Shown here piece by piece: positions 1-10,682 of a stretch of DNA of 64,000 nt (positions are counted from its first letter, which is position 1; each line of letters begins with the position of its first letter). Where the stretch lies: contig PCDI01000001.1 of the NCBI GenBank assembly GCA_002778195.1, positions 868,001 to 932,000 of the forward strand, in the 5' to 3' direction. Below the pieces are notes generated by a model that searched no databases, was not told where the DNA came from, and saw nothing but the letters and a program-made list of their open reading frames with translations. Source of the DNA: Raffaelea ambrosiae (Eukaryota; Ascomycota; Sordariomycetes; Ophiostomatales; Ophiostomataceae). Position numbers and translations under genes: made by a program.

Positions 1-33
1 GACGCACACGAGGACGTCGACGCACTCGAAAAG

Positions 34-2124
34 ATGATGACGATGATGTCGTCGTCGTCGTCGTCGTCGCCGCCGCCGCCGCCGTCGTCACCTTCGGCCA
101 ACCATGCCGTGCAGGAGGCCCTGGACGCCTTGGAAGGCAGGAGCAGGGGGAGGCATGCGGGCGGCGCCACCACCCGTAGCAGTAGTCGTACCAGTGCCAC
201 CAGAAAGGAAGTAGCTGCAGATGGCGGCGGCGGCAGTCTCAGCAGCAACGAAACGGCTCGACTTATTACAGCAGCGGCGGCCGCATCGGGGGTGGTTCTC
301 CTCCACAGGAGCGGACGTGCTGCAGAAGGACGACGCTCTGCCGCAGTAGCAGCAGCAGCAGCAGCAGCAGCACCCGTGCCAACAATAAAAGCAGGGAAGA
401 GGGATCGACGCATCTCCTCGCAGGAGACGCTGTGCAACTGGGACGACCAGGGTGGCGGCCCGTCGACATTGGCGACGCATCTCGAGGATACCACAGACCC
501 AGAAAACAACAACAGCAACAACAACAGCAGTCGTCGTCGGGAGACCAACGCCAGATACTCCAAAAACAACAACACCACCACCACCACCAACCACTGCCCG
601 TCTGTCACGTCCAACAGCAACCTCCGCCGGTCCATGTCGGCGCCGATCAGCTCCATGCGCCGGTCCCAGCCGGGCGCGGCCGTCGTCGGCGGCATCCAGA
701 TTCAGACCCGCGGCCTGGCGGGCGGCTCGCCCACGCCGCCGCCGCGCTACCTCCCGGACTACGCCGCCCCCTCGCCTCGGTCCTACTCCCTGTGGCAGCC
801 GGCGTTCCCGCAGGTGTTTGACATCTTCGACTACGGCGACGGCCAGTGCTACTACCTCGGCGGCGGCGGACGCCGTCTCACCCGGCACCTGAGCCGGTAC
901 CGACGGAGGGACACCATGGACGTCAGCAACAATCTTTCCGCGTGGCCGTACGAGCACCCGCCCCTCTATGCCTGCCGTCTGCACCAGCTGCCCCGGCGCA
1001 GCGGCCTGCCCCCGCTGGTGCTGTACGGCGGGCCCGACGCCGACGCCGACGGGGCCTGGGCGGACGTCAAGTTTGGCATGCTGGGCCGTGGCATGACGGT
1101 GGGCCTGCCGCCGGTGGCGCCCGGGGGGTTTCCGGCCTGGTCTGACGAGAGCCTCGAGGAAGAAAAGTATGGAGATGCCGGTGATGACTACGACGCGCGC
1201 GTGGACGAAAAGGTGAGCGTGCACTATGGCTGGCACACGCGGTTCCGGTTCGAGGTCGAGGTCGGGCCGCGGAGTGCGGGTGCGGCCTACAGCAACAACA
1301 ACAGCAACAACAACAACAACAACAACAACGTCAAGATGCGGCGGGAAGCCTTTGAGTGGCGGTACTGTTCCGGAGAAAGCCTGGAGGCGCTGAGCGGGAA
1401 GCGGTGGCCAACCACCCCGAGGGGGGGGGAGGCCGCCGCCAGCAAGAAGAAGAACAAGAAGAACAACACAAAGAGCGGCACCGACAACAACGCCTCGTCC
1501 AGACGCATGGCCCCGGCGACCAGCATGGGCGCCGCGGCCAAGGCGCTGGCACCGGCGACGGCGGGCCTGGCCCGGCATGTCAGCCTCAAGCGTGGCTTCA
1601 GCTTCCGGCGGCAGGAGGACAACATCCGGCTGCCGGGCGGCCGCAAGAAGGGCAGCTGCCGCTGGAGCGGCGGCTGGCAGCTGGTGCGTTTGCACGACGA
1701 CATCCCCTTGGAGTCCTCCTCGCGGCCGACGTCCATGGCCACGACGACCTACCTGGACCAGCTGATCATCGACGAGGCGGCGCTGGCCTCGGAGCGGCAG
1801 CGGACGTCCGACGGGCACGAGATTGTGGCGACGTGGGCAAACGTGTCGTCGACGTGGAAGGCGAGCCGGCGGAAGAACCACCCGTACCGGACTGGGCGGG
1901 AGTCGAGCGCCTACATGGCGACCACGACCACGACGACCACGACGACCAACTCGGTGGCGCGGTTCTCCTTCTTGGGCAGCGGCAAGTCGGGCCAGCTGGG
2001 CGAGCGGTGGGCCTTGATGGCCGTGGTCTCGGGGCTGGCCGTGTGGGAGCGCGACCGGCGGCAGCGGCGTCGGCGGCAGCAGACCGTGATGGAAGCGTGC
2101 GGAGGGTTTGCCAATATTGCGTGA
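34..2124 (+). CDS. Low-complexity fungal protein with C-terminal tubby-C-like conserved region (possibly 5' partial)
   Basis: Single open frame of 696 codons. The frame stays open from this ATG back to base 1, so the true start may lie outside the window. The first 230 residues are Ser/Ala/Asn-rich disorder with poly-Ala and poly-Asn. The conserved part lies at about residues 395-675: an FRFEVEVG strand, a poly-Asn insert (~420-433), an FEWRY block (~439), WQLVRL (~547), GHEIVATWA (~594), and FLGSG followed by GERWALMAVVSGLAVWE (~645-672). That order of blocks is familiar from a widespread Pezizomycotina family of unknown function resembling a tubby C-terminal/scramblase-like fold; the family match is from memory. 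No signal peptide or membrane segment is seen. Function is unknown. Confidence 0.7.
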   Translation: MMTMMSSSSSSSPPPPPSSPSANHAVQEALDALEGRSRGRHAGGATTRSSSRTSATRKEVAADGGGGSLSSNETARLITAAAAASGVVLLHRSGRAAEGRRSAAVAAAAAAAAPVPTIKAGKRDRRISSQETLCNWDDQGGGPSTLATHLEDTTDPENNNSNNNSSRRRETNARYSKNNNTTTTTNHCPSVTSNSNLRRSMSAPISSMRRSQPGAAVVGGIQIQTRGLAGGSPTPPPRYLPDYAAPSPRSYSLWQPAFPQVFDIFDYGDGQCYYLGGGGRRLTRHLSRYRRRDTMDVSNNLSAWPYEHPPLYACRLHQLPRRSGLPPLVLYGGPDADADGAWADVKFGMLGRGMTVGLPPVAPGGFPAWSDESLEEEKYGDAGDDYDARVDEKVSVHYGWHTRFRFEVEVGPRSAGAAYSNNNSNNNNNNNNVKMRREAFEWRYCSGESLEALSGKRWPTTPRGGEAAASKKKNKKNNTKSGTDNNASSRRMAPATSMGAAAKALAPATAGLARHVSLKRGFSFRRQEDNIRLPGGRKKGSCRWSGGWQLVRLHDDIPLESSSRPTSMATTTYLDQLIIDEAALASERQRTSDGHEIVATWANVSSTWKASRRKNHPYRTGRESSAYMATTTTTTTTTNSVARFSFLGSGKSGQLGERWALMAVVSGLAVWERDRRQRRRRQQTVMEACGGFANIA

Positions 2125-4369
2125 GGCGGTGGTAGGGGGCTGCCGTGAAGTGACGATGATGATGAGGCATACAGGCGTTCTTCATTTCTTTTTCGTTTCT
2201 TTTTCGTTTCTTTTTTTTTTCCTTTTTTTTTTCTCTTTCTCCCCGGGGTTCGTTGGTCTCTTTTCACTTTCTTTCCTATCTCTCCAGTCTGTCATTCATT
2301 CGCTCTCCCTTTCGGATCTCGCTCTTTTGTTCTTGGTCTTTTTCTTTGTCTTCGACACTCCTTTCCTCTTTTTCAGGTTTATCGCAGAAGCATATCAGGA
2401 GCGCAGCCAGAACAGACATATTTCATAATGCAATGCCCGACTTGCCAAAGCACCTTTCTCTGCCGCCCCGAGAAATCTCCCATCCGTCGCTCGAAGGAGT
2501 GTCCACGGAAGCTTGTGCATTGCTCGAAGCTCTTTGCACAACATCGTGACCTGGATGGAAGTGTGCGTCGTGGCACGCGTTCCGAACCAAACTGCCGAAT
2601 CGCCCCAACGCGATGTCTTTAGTCTGCATCCATTCAACTATGAATATGCAGCCAGTTTTCACCGAGTGGTCGCCAAACGGCTTCGTCGGCGAACACATGT
2701 TGGGTAGGCATCGATTGACCCAGTCTTGTGGACATACATAACATTCTGCACACTATGGGTACCGACTTCTCCCAACGGAGGAAGGCACGAAGGGGAAAGA
2801 AGAGAGCCAGAAAAGGAAAGAACCAGACGATGGAAAACCCGCACGTGCTCTCTCGACCACGTTTTTTTTTTTTTTTCACCTACTTGGGTTGGCCTCCGGC
2901 ACGATTGGGACGTCTCTCATTCGACTCCCATTCGACACACGTTCGAACTGAACTCCTCTTTCCCCGCCTTGCCGTCTTTGCTCGACCGAGCCGAGTGACC
3001 AAGGAACGTTGCAGACGAACACTCTTTGCAGGCAGATAGAACGAAGCTTGCCGTTGTGTTTGTCATGGGTGTTCTGTGCCCAGTCGGCACGTGGGCATCT
3101 TGGCCCCCGGGCATTGGGCTGTGGTGGTTTTGGCGTTTGGGGGTCTTCGCTCCCCGCCCCGCCCGCCTCTCATCCGCAAAAGCTAGCTTATCCGCCATCT
3201 CGCCAATCAGACATGGTCTATTGCTCACTGGCTCTCCACAGAGCCCCGCCCGCCTGCAATCAGTTAACCACCAGCTATTTCGGGGCTAGCTTGGACCGGG
3301 GGCTTTCAGGGTAGTCGGTGGACGATGTTCAGTCCTGCCGTGTAATGGAACATTTCTAGCTTGTTTGGCTTTTGGGTTGTCTCTTCAGCAGGCTTTTTTG
3401 TCTATCTCTTGTCCACCTTCCCAATTCAAAATCCCCGCAGATCGGGCAGAAAAAGGCATGAACGTTGATAGCCGACAAACAAAAAAAGACAGAAAAAAAG
3501 AAAGACAGAAAGAAAAACAGAAAAGAACGCCAAAAAAAAAAGCTCTCTGTCTCTGTAGGCACGAAGTTGGCAAACAACTGCTTATGTACCTCGTCTTCTT
3601 GCCACCTGCCTACGATTGATCTATGCCAATTGAGCCCCCTCCGTTCCAAGTCTGCTATCTTCCCTGTCCTGGGACCGCCCGGCTTGATCTGAGATGTGCA
3701 ATGCAAGTTTGTCACTCGTATGCACAGGTAGGATATGTACCAGCTGCTCGTAGTATCATCGCGTGCACCCCTCCTCCCCACCCAATCACGACGGCCTCTC
3801 CGACCACACACTCCTCCTTTCTCGCCTTCTTTGGCATTTAATGCTCTTTGCGGTAGGTCACCGACGGGCGGGTCAGAAACACAGACCCTCTTTCTTGTCC
3901 CGTGGCTCACACGGCAGCTGGGCCCGTCGCATGTATCTTTTCTAAACTAGCTATTTCGTGCCCTCATAGAATGCCAAGGCCTTCTTTACTAGTTCTGCCT
4001 GCTTTTGCCTGTACGAGTACCTGTGGACGGGACCGCTGCGGACCTTTCCCCCGTAGTCACCGTTGATCTTTTTTACAACAAGCTGGCTGCACTTTTTCTC
4101 TCTTCTTTGAAAGAAACTCCTCTTTTTTTGGTTCTTTCCCTTGCTCTGTTTGCTTGTTTGAACTTGAGGTTGTTTGCTTCTTGGATTTGGCAATTGGGAC
4201 TGGTGGCCCAGTTCATACCAACGTGCTAGCTTTTCAGTTTTTTGCCCATTTACCCAGATTGAAAGCTCTCCAGACAGAAAGCACCTCCATTCCAGCCTTT
4301 GGGCTTCTGAAGCTCTCCTAACATCAGCTTCCTTATTTTCCCCTACAGCCGGAACCGCACACCTTCTCC
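2125..4369. other. Intergenic; leader of the CCC1 gene
   Basis: No coding-like frame is supported. A pyrimidine-rich stretch (2180-2370) follows the first gene and probably includes its 3' UTR. A purine-rich stretch lies at 3460-3540. CCAAT pentamers occur at 3203 and 3782. Just before the CCC1 start, CTAAC (4318-4322) and a CTACAG acceptor (ending 4348) look like the 3' end of a 5'-UTR intron; the donor was not assigned. Confidence 0.5.
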
Positions 4370-5791
4370 ATGTTCAACGTTTTCCAGAGCATCGGCCTCG
4401 GCAGCAGCCGGTCCGGCTATGACAACAGCAGTAGTTCACCTTCCCGAAAACCCATGCGCCAAAAACGTTCCTCCCGTCCGACCCTTCCACTCTATTATGC
4501 TCCTCTGGCTCAAGATGGCAAATCTGGTTGTGGGAGCAGCAGCAGCAGCAGCAGCAATGGCAGCCGTGGCAGCCGTGCTCCCATCGACACTACTACTTCC
4601 ATGGGCGATTTCATGACCGACGATAACGAAAGCCAAGACAGCATTCCTTTAACATCGCCACTGGGCATCCGCAGAGAACGGAGAGAACAACGGCGAAGAG
4701 AACAGCAGCGGCGCAACACCGTTGCGAAAGCCGCAGCGATGGCACCGCCACCATGCCGGTCGCACTTTCTTCCCAGCAGCCGCCGGTTCTGGGCTGATTT
4801 CACGTTAGGCTTCTCGGACGGCCTGACAGTGCCATTTGCCCTGACGGCGGGGCTTTCGTCGCTTGGCGAGACAGATACGGTACTGTATGCAGGTCTGGCC
4901 GAGATCAGTGCCGGGTGTATTAGCATGGGCATTGGTGGGTATCTGTCGGCGAAGCCGACAGGAACAGCAGCAAGTGCCCAAGATGACAATGACGATGACG
5001 GCGATGAGGAGGAGAAGGAGAACGGGTATATGGACGATACCAGCAACAGCAGCGACGAGGAGGCTGCACTGGATCACACGGGATTGGCACAGACGTCATC
5101 GTCCTCGTCCTTATCATCACCCTCGTTCATTGTTGAGAAGAGAGGCCAAAAACAACAGCTACAAAAACATGCCTCGGCGACTACGAACCCCATTGATTGC
5201 TACCTAGCTCCCCTCAGCTTGCCAGCCGACCTGCAGAGACTGGTACTCGCTCATATCAACACCCACCCACTTGTGGCAGACGCTGTTGTCGATGCCACTG
5301 CAGCGGCGGATAGCAGCTACTGTGGCGGAAAGGATTGGAATGCGTTGTCGTCTACAGAAGACGATGAGGACATCGACAGTGATGAGGACGACGAGGATAA
5401 CGAAGAGCGGGTCTGGCCTGTGGCTGCCGGCTTGTCCGTCGCTCTCGGCTATCTGATTGGTGGCCTGCTTCCTCTGGGCCCCTACTTCTTCGTGGCTAAC
5501 GTTGGCGACGGCCTGCGCTGGAGCTTCGCTGTCTGCGTGCTTGCACTGTTCTGCTTTGGTTTCTTGCGCGACTTTGTTCTCTCCGACGACTCCAAGGAGC
5601 AGAAGACGTCGGCTCGTCTGCTTTCCTGGCACAAGCAACGTATCCCGTGGAATCGTGTTTGGAACAGCACATATGAGGGTGTGCAGATGGTTATCTTGGG
5701 TGGTATTGCCGCAATTGCGGCCGTCATCTGCGTCCGCTGGTTCGAAGGCGCAAGCTCAGGATCATCATCATCATCATCCACTGTATCATGA
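4370..5791 (+). CDS. CCC1: CCC1/VIT1-family vacuolar iron/manganese transporter
   Basis: 473 aa, single exon. The family moves Fe2+/Mn2+ from cytosol into the vacuole by proton exchange. The N-terminal 135 residues are a disordered Ser/Arg-rich cytosolic tail. The first two membrane helices (~139-196) carry the signature DGLTVPFAL and GLAEISAGCISMGIGGYLS, including the Asp and the Glu/Met pair that line the VIT1 transport path. The loop between helices 2 and 3 is unusually long and contains two strongly acidic runs (~205-231 and ~327-345) in addition to the expected metal-binding region. The remaining helices (~346-460) include GGLLPLGPYFF and end in the usual EGVQMVILGGIAA block. A poly-Ser tail closes the protein. 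The next gene is convergent and encodes a His-rich secreted protein. Confidence 0.93.
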   Translation: MFNVFQSIGLGSSRSGYDNSSSSPSRKPMRQKRSSRPTLPLYYAPLAQDGKSGCGSSSSSSSNGSRGSRAPIDTTTSMGDFMTDDNESQDSIPLTSPLGIRRERREQRRREQQRRNTVAKAAAMAPPPCRSHFLPSSRRFWADFTLGFSDGLTVPFALTAGLSSLGETDTVLYAGLAEISAGCISMGIGGYLSAKPTGTAASAQDDNDDDGDEEEKENGYMDDTSNSSDEEAALDHTGLAQTSSSSSLSSPSFIVEKRGQKQQLQKHASATTNPIDCYLAPLSLPADLQRLVLAHINTHPLVADAVVDATAAADSSYCGGKDWNALSSTEDDEDIDSDEDDEDNEERVWPVAAGLSVALGYLIGGLLPLGPYFFVANVGDGLRWSFAVCVLALFCFGFLRDFVLSDDSKEQKTSARLLSWHKQRIPWNRVWNSTYEGVQMVILGGIAAIAAVICVRWFEGASSGSSSSSSTVS

Positions 5792-6197
5792 TCTCTAGTA
5801 TTATGAATACTTCAAATTGATTCTCGTTCCAGTATCCCAGGCTGTGTTCCCACGATAACAGAGTGGATGTGGCTAAATAAATAATGCTGACACAATGAAT
5901 GCTAATAGTAGAAAAAGGATTGGTTACAGGAGGTCGGGCAAGGATCTTGCCAGAGGCTGCTGCAGTCTTCAAAGTCATCTCTATATGTCAATATTGCTTT
6001 CTGCACCAGCACCACTCATTGCAAAATGCATCTTCGAAGCCTACCAATCCGCCATCGTCATTGCAGCGTAACCCGAATGCAGGACAGTAGTATCTATAGT
6101 TTGAATGACAGTGGAGCTCAAAGGGGTCTGAAAGCAGTCGCTTTGTTATAGCATGGTCCCCATTTTTATTGCCTCCAGTTCGTTCGCGGAGATTGTA
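5792..6197. other. Intergenic between two convergent genes
   Basis: 406 bases holding the 3' ends of CCC1 (+) and the His/Cys-rich gene (-). AT-rich, with no coding frame or recognisable element beyond AATAA-like polyadenylation sequence. Confidence 0.5.
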
Positions 6198-8584
6198 CTA
6201 CTGCGCTGACTCGCTGCAAGATCCCCCGCTGCAGCCAGTGCTGGGTGGTTCTGCGCCTTCGGAGCATCCTGGGCCGCCAGAACATCCCGAGGGCTCAGGG
6301 ACGGGCTCCGGCTCCGGCTCTGGCTCCGGCTCCGGCTCCGGTTCTGGCTCCGGTTCAGGTTCAGGTTCGGGTTCGGGTTCGGGCTCAGGTTCTGGCTCAG
6401 GTGCAGGCTCAGGTGCAGGCTCAGGTGCAGGCTCGGATTCGGGTTTAGACACGTTGGGACAGCCGCCGGATCCCGAGCAGCCAGTGCTTCCCTGGTCTCC
6501 GCTAGCAACGGGATCTTTGTTGCACCCAGAACCCGTGCACCCAGATTCTTCTGAAGGCGGTTCTGGGAATGGCTCCCAGTCACCAAAGTTCATCGGGCAT
6601 TCCTTGTTACAGTATGGGCAACTTGTGGGTTCGGGACCAGTCTGGACACATTTGCTGCAGCCGGAGCAATCTGATGTGCTGGTTGGGGTAGGCTCAACCG
6701 TCTTTGTACAGCCTGAGCTCGTGCACGAAGTTGGCGATGGTGTCGCCTTTGTGGCTGAACAATCGGAGCCTGCACACGATGTTGACGATGGCGTCGACTT
6801 TGTCGCTGCACAACCAGAGCCTGCACACGACGTTGACGTTGGCGTCGACTTTGTGGCTGAACAACCAGAGCCGGCACACGACTTGGATGATGGCGTCGGC
6901 TTTGTGGCTGAACAACCAGAGCCGGCACACGACTTGGATGATGGCGTCGGCTTTGTGGCTGAACAGCCAGAGCCAGCACACGACTTTGACGATGTCGTCG
7001 ACTTTGTGGCTGAACAACCNGCACACGACTTGGATGATGGCGTCGGCTTTGTGGCTGAACAGCCAGAGCCAGCACACGACTTTGACGATGTCGTCGACTT
7101 TGTGGCTGAACAACCAGAGCCTGCACACGACTTTGACGATGTCGTCGACTTTGTGGCTGAACAACCAGAGCCTGCACACGACTTTGACGATGTCGTCGAC
7201 CTTGTCGCTGCACAACCAGAACCTGTGCACGAAGTTGATGATGCTGATGTTGACGGCTTCTGTGTTGCAGGTTTCTTGCAACATGAACATTTTGGCTTCC
7301 CTTGATAATTGTTGACTGTGCATGGCTCTGTACCGCCAGAGCACTGTGAGCTTTCACCAGCATAAGGCTTTGCAGACTTCGTGCAACACGAGTTTTTTGG
7401 CTTCCATTGATCATCGACTTTGCATGGCTCTGTATCACCTGAGCACGGGGAGCTTTCGTCTGCAGAAGGCTCGGAGCAGGACGAATTGTCCGAGCAACCG
7501 CCTGATGCAGTGTGACAGTGGCAAGTGCTGCAAGAACAGGCAACAGGTGGTTGTTCCCCACCGCACACCATCGGGTCTTTGCAGGTGACGACCGGAAGAT
7601 GGACAGGGGGCTCATCTGTGCCCTCATTGCTATGGCCGTGATGCTTGTGGTGACCATGGTGCTTTTTATGGCTGTGCTTGTGACCATGATGCTTGTGGCC
7701 GTGATGCTTGTGGCTGCCATGGTGGCTGTGGTGGCTGTGGTTCTCGTCGACCTCGTCGTCACCATGGTGTTTGTGGTGCTTGTGCTTGTGGTGCCTGTGC
7801 TTATGGTGCTTGTGCTTGTGGTGTTTGTGTTTGTGGTGCTTCTGGTGTTTGTGCTTGTGCGAGCACTGACAAGAAGACTCGCCAGAAGAGTCTCCAGATC
7901 CGACGCCCGTCTGGTCAGAGCTAGGGTCGGCACAGCTGACCGAGCACGACACCGTTGGGGAGCTGCAATCAGATTGTTCGCTGGTGCAAGTGCCTTCAGA
8001 CATGCCGTCTGTGACGTCGCCGTTCGGGTCACCGCCGCAGTGGGTGGATTGTTGCCCACATTGCCCGCAGGAGTCGCCCGAAGCTAACTTTGCCCCGTAA
8101 TCAGCAGAGTCGCGGGCCATCAGAGGCTGTGCTCCAGCCTGTGATCCCAAATCAGCATGGGGTTCCTCCAAATGAGGGGTTCTCTTGCGAAAGTAGTGCT
8201 TGCAAGAGCAATGTGTCCTGCAGAGGACATAATCTCTTCGTGTGTTGACCACGTAGCCCTCAGTATCACAATAAGCGCCGAGCCGTGCACATACATCTGT
8301 TAGTTCTGAATCATAGATTCTAACGGGCTCTGGGCCGTGCTCCCTGGACCTCGAGAAGCACCATAGGGCTTTGTTGTCGCCTTGTGCCTGGCGGCGGACA
8401 TTCGAGTGTGTGTCGTTCGCGGCTAGGGACAATACCAGAGGACCAGGCATGGGAACCGCACCAACACGGCCGATGGACCCAGCCGACAAGGCCAAAACGG
8501 CGAGAATGAGGCTGCGTGTCTGGTAGCCACAAGAGTCAGACAAGATTTCTTACGCTCGTGGACGTGTTCACATACCGTGCTCAT
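6198..8584 (-). CDS. Secreted His-rich/Cys-repeat low-complexity protein
   Basis: Proposed exons 8584-8576 and 8519-6198 (56-nt intron; GTATGT donor, CTGAC branch, CCAG acceptor), about 776 aa. The first exon encodes only M-S-T. Splicing it to the long frame gives a clean signal peptide (hydrophobic LILAVLALSAG), whereas the unspliced frame would start at a TTG. After an N-terminal region with six or more Cys (~60-125) comes a His/Lys tract (~220-315). Next is about 11 copies of a 17-residue Ser/Thr repeat with core SC-AGSG-CSATK (~400-610), then Cys-rich spacers, a PE dipeptide run (~696-743) and terminal GCSGG motifs. An N at 7020 lies inside the repeat array. No GPI-type hydrophobic C-terminus is seen. 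The role is unknown; His and Cys density suggests metal binding at the cell surface (inference). An upstream in-frame ATG at 8608 has poorer start context. Confidence 0.7.
6740..7250 (-). repeat. 51-bp tandem repeat array (17-aa Cys/Ser unit)
   Basis: About eleven near-identical 51-bp units encode the SCAGSGCSATK-type repeat of the secreted protein. Two main variants alternate (STTSS and PTPSS tails). The unit carrying the N is six bases short relative to its neighbours, which keeps frame but points to a compressed or gapped assembly. Confidence 0.85.
7020..7020. other. Ambiguous base N (likely assembly gap in repeat)
   Basis: A single n stands where seven bases are expected from flanking repeat units (agagcc plus g/t). 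The true number of units here is uncertain. Confidence 0.8.
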
Positions 8585-9338
8585 TTTCGCAGACTTGACA
8601 GGCAGCATTGGATGCAGAGGAGACGAAGGAGAGACTGCAAGGCCGAGGAGAAGATCTGATGCATGAAATCAAAGCCCATATGTGGGCAACGAAAGACTAT
8701 GGATACGAAGAATAAGATGATAAGAGGTCTCTGGCAGACGTCGAGGATTTGGCTGCCAGAGATCAAAATTAGGGAACGGCTGAAAGACGAAACAATGAAG
8801 AAAGGAGAAAAGGACAGAAGCCAGGAAGAAGAGAGATGATGGGTTAAGAAAAGGAGTTAAATTAGGGGCGACATTTGTCCAAGAAAGGTTTTCTGTCCGC
8901 TTGGAACAGATGTCAACAAAAGGGATGCTCTTTCCATTTCGTTCATGCTTCCCGGTCTGCTCTTTCCTCCTTGCCGCGATGTGCCCAACTTCCAGCCCGT
9001 CCAGAAAGGAAAGCGCACATGAGACAAGCCATGGCTGCCCACGATGGAAAGTGCGGCCCCGAGCCTGGTATTACCTGCGGTTGAAAAGATCCAAAGTCAT
9101 CTGCTGTTTGCTTTATGTATGGATAGAAAGGTAATATACAATGCGTGAGCGCCTGGACTAGTGTTCTCTGTGCTGTATTTGAAGACGAGCGCCCCATTCC
9201 TGTAGCCCCCGAGCGTGTCAACTGCCTCCAATCCTAGGTATCTCTGTACTGTGCCTGGCTGTTTAGATGGCAATGTCGTCCGTCCTGCGAACCATGGCAA
9301 CATGCTCCGTTCTCCCTGGTCCGACGTCGAGGCCCGTA
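8585..9338. other. Intergenic; upstream of the secreted-protein gene
   Basis: 754 bases between two minus-strand genes. It should contain the promoter of the His/Cys-rich gene and the 3' UTR of the small membrane protein gene. A purine-rich block (8760-8860) is the only visible compositional feature. Confidence 0.5.
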
Positions 9339-9911
9339 TCATGGTGCTTGTTGGGCCTCTGGACGTGGGTAGGGCGGATGGCGGTAGGGGACATTTCTGG
9401 CTGTCGGTGGCACACGTATGGGGGGGTTGTTGAGAACATAGCCACTGCGTGTTGGTTTCCTGTTTGCAGCCATAAAGGCGGCCTGTTGACGGGCAGCCTG
9501 CTCGGCGGCCATCATGGCAGCAATGGCCTCAGCCTCACGGGCTTGTCTAGATCGACTATTGTGGCCATGGTGGTGCCCGTTGGTGTAGGTAGACTCCGTA
9601 ACCGTCGTCTCAGTGCCCGACATAACGGATTCGCTGTCGCTGACCTGCCTCGTCGCATTGGCTTCCGTCTCGTAGTAACGGCGCCGACGTCGGCGTCGTG
9701 CGCGCTCGTGTTTGTATCGGTAGTCCCTGCTATGCGTGGTGCAAAACCAAAAGAGCAGGAGCAACACCACAAAGCCAACGACACCGCCAAGAATGCCGCC
9801 AATTTGCGCCTGTGTGAGGCCGCCGTCGCCGTCGTCGCGAGCAACGAGCAGCGATTTTGGCAAGAGCGGACGCGCTCCTGCCTTTCCGGCCGCAATTGCC
9901 TGTGGGGCCAT
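9339..9911 (-). CDS. Small single-pass membrane protein
   Basis: 190 aa from the ATG at 9911, which has favourable context (A at -3, G at +4). The open frame continues upstream only to a GTG, so this ATG is preferred. Residues 1-28 contain no signal peptide. GGLTQAQIGGILGG leads into one hydrophobic helix (~36-53, GFVVLLLLFWFC), followed by a strongly basic stop-transfer segment with seven consecutive Arg. The C-terminal half is polar, with a His-rich patch, an Ala/Met/Gln helix-like segment and a Pro-rich tail. This layout is common in fungal plasma-membrane proteins of unknown role. Topology is predicted as short extracellular N-terminus and cytosolic C-terminus. Confidence 0.6.
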   Translation of the reverse strand: MAPQAIAAGKAGARPLLPKSLLVARDDGDGGLTQAQIGGILGGVVGFVVLLLLFWFCTTHSRDYRYKHERARRRRRRRYYETEANATRQVSDSESVMSGTETTVTESTYTNGHHHGHNSRSRQAREAEAIAAMMAAEQAARQQAAFMAANRKPTRSGYVLNNPPIRVPPTARNVPYRHPPYPRPEAQQAP

Positions 9912-10682
9912 CGTGCTGGAAGGAAAGAGGGTCCAGTTGGGGAGGTGGGGTGTGGCCGAGCGCACGCGCCTGCTGTTCTCTGGTGACAGCTCTGATCCGT
10001 TCGTGGTTGCACCTTTTGCGCCCTTCTGCGCCTGTGTTGTGTCGTTTCGTGTACCTGTCACGGAAGGCACGGCGAACAGCGCTCAGACAATGACGTCGCA
10101 CACAATCTCCAAATCGCAGTAGAGGAAGGCACGATTTATTTAAACTTGCGACAGGAAAGAGTAAGACATCGGTTCTGGCAGGTGCCCCCACGGCTGCCAC
10201 ATCTGACCACTGGTAGTCTTGGAGCTGCAGCCTGCAGGATCCAGCCGTGGCTGCCTGCCCAGCTAGAGAGATACATCAGTTCTCACCCCTTTGCAATACA
10301 TATGATATGTACCATTATAACACAGACCGACAGTAAGCCGCGATGCATGCCAATGCGACTTTGGATAGATAGCAAAATCGCCAACAAATACGAAACCACC
10401 CACATGATTCCAAAGGGCTTGCTACCGAACTATGTATGACCCAGTCAATCCATGCCCTGTTTTCATTTGACCAGATCTTCTGCGAATCTTCTTGCATGGC
10501 TTGCGGCCGGGAGTCTGCATTGTCACACTGACGACGCTGAAAGAGCGGAGATAGAAATACCGGCAATGTGAATTGGATGTTGTCACGTGCCGCAAACTAC
10601 TTTCACGCCTAAACTGATCGCTCCTCAGTTTGACTTGCTACAACGTTCACCCGCATCTGGACTTTCCCATGACCTACAAGTG
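9912..10682. other. Intergenic, divergent promoter region
   Basis: 771 bases between a minus-strand and a plus-strand gene. No coding frame is supported and no conserved element was recognised. Confidence 0.5.

Noticed and set aside
88..1881. 597-codon minus-strand frame
   Set aside because: Mirror of the first gene; composition (Arg/Pro/Val runs) is that of an antisense of GC-rich low-complexity coding DNA, with no domain.
6740..7250. CRISPR-like regular repeats
   Set aside because: The units are contiguous without unique spacers and are in frame within a coding sequence; the organism is eukaryotic.
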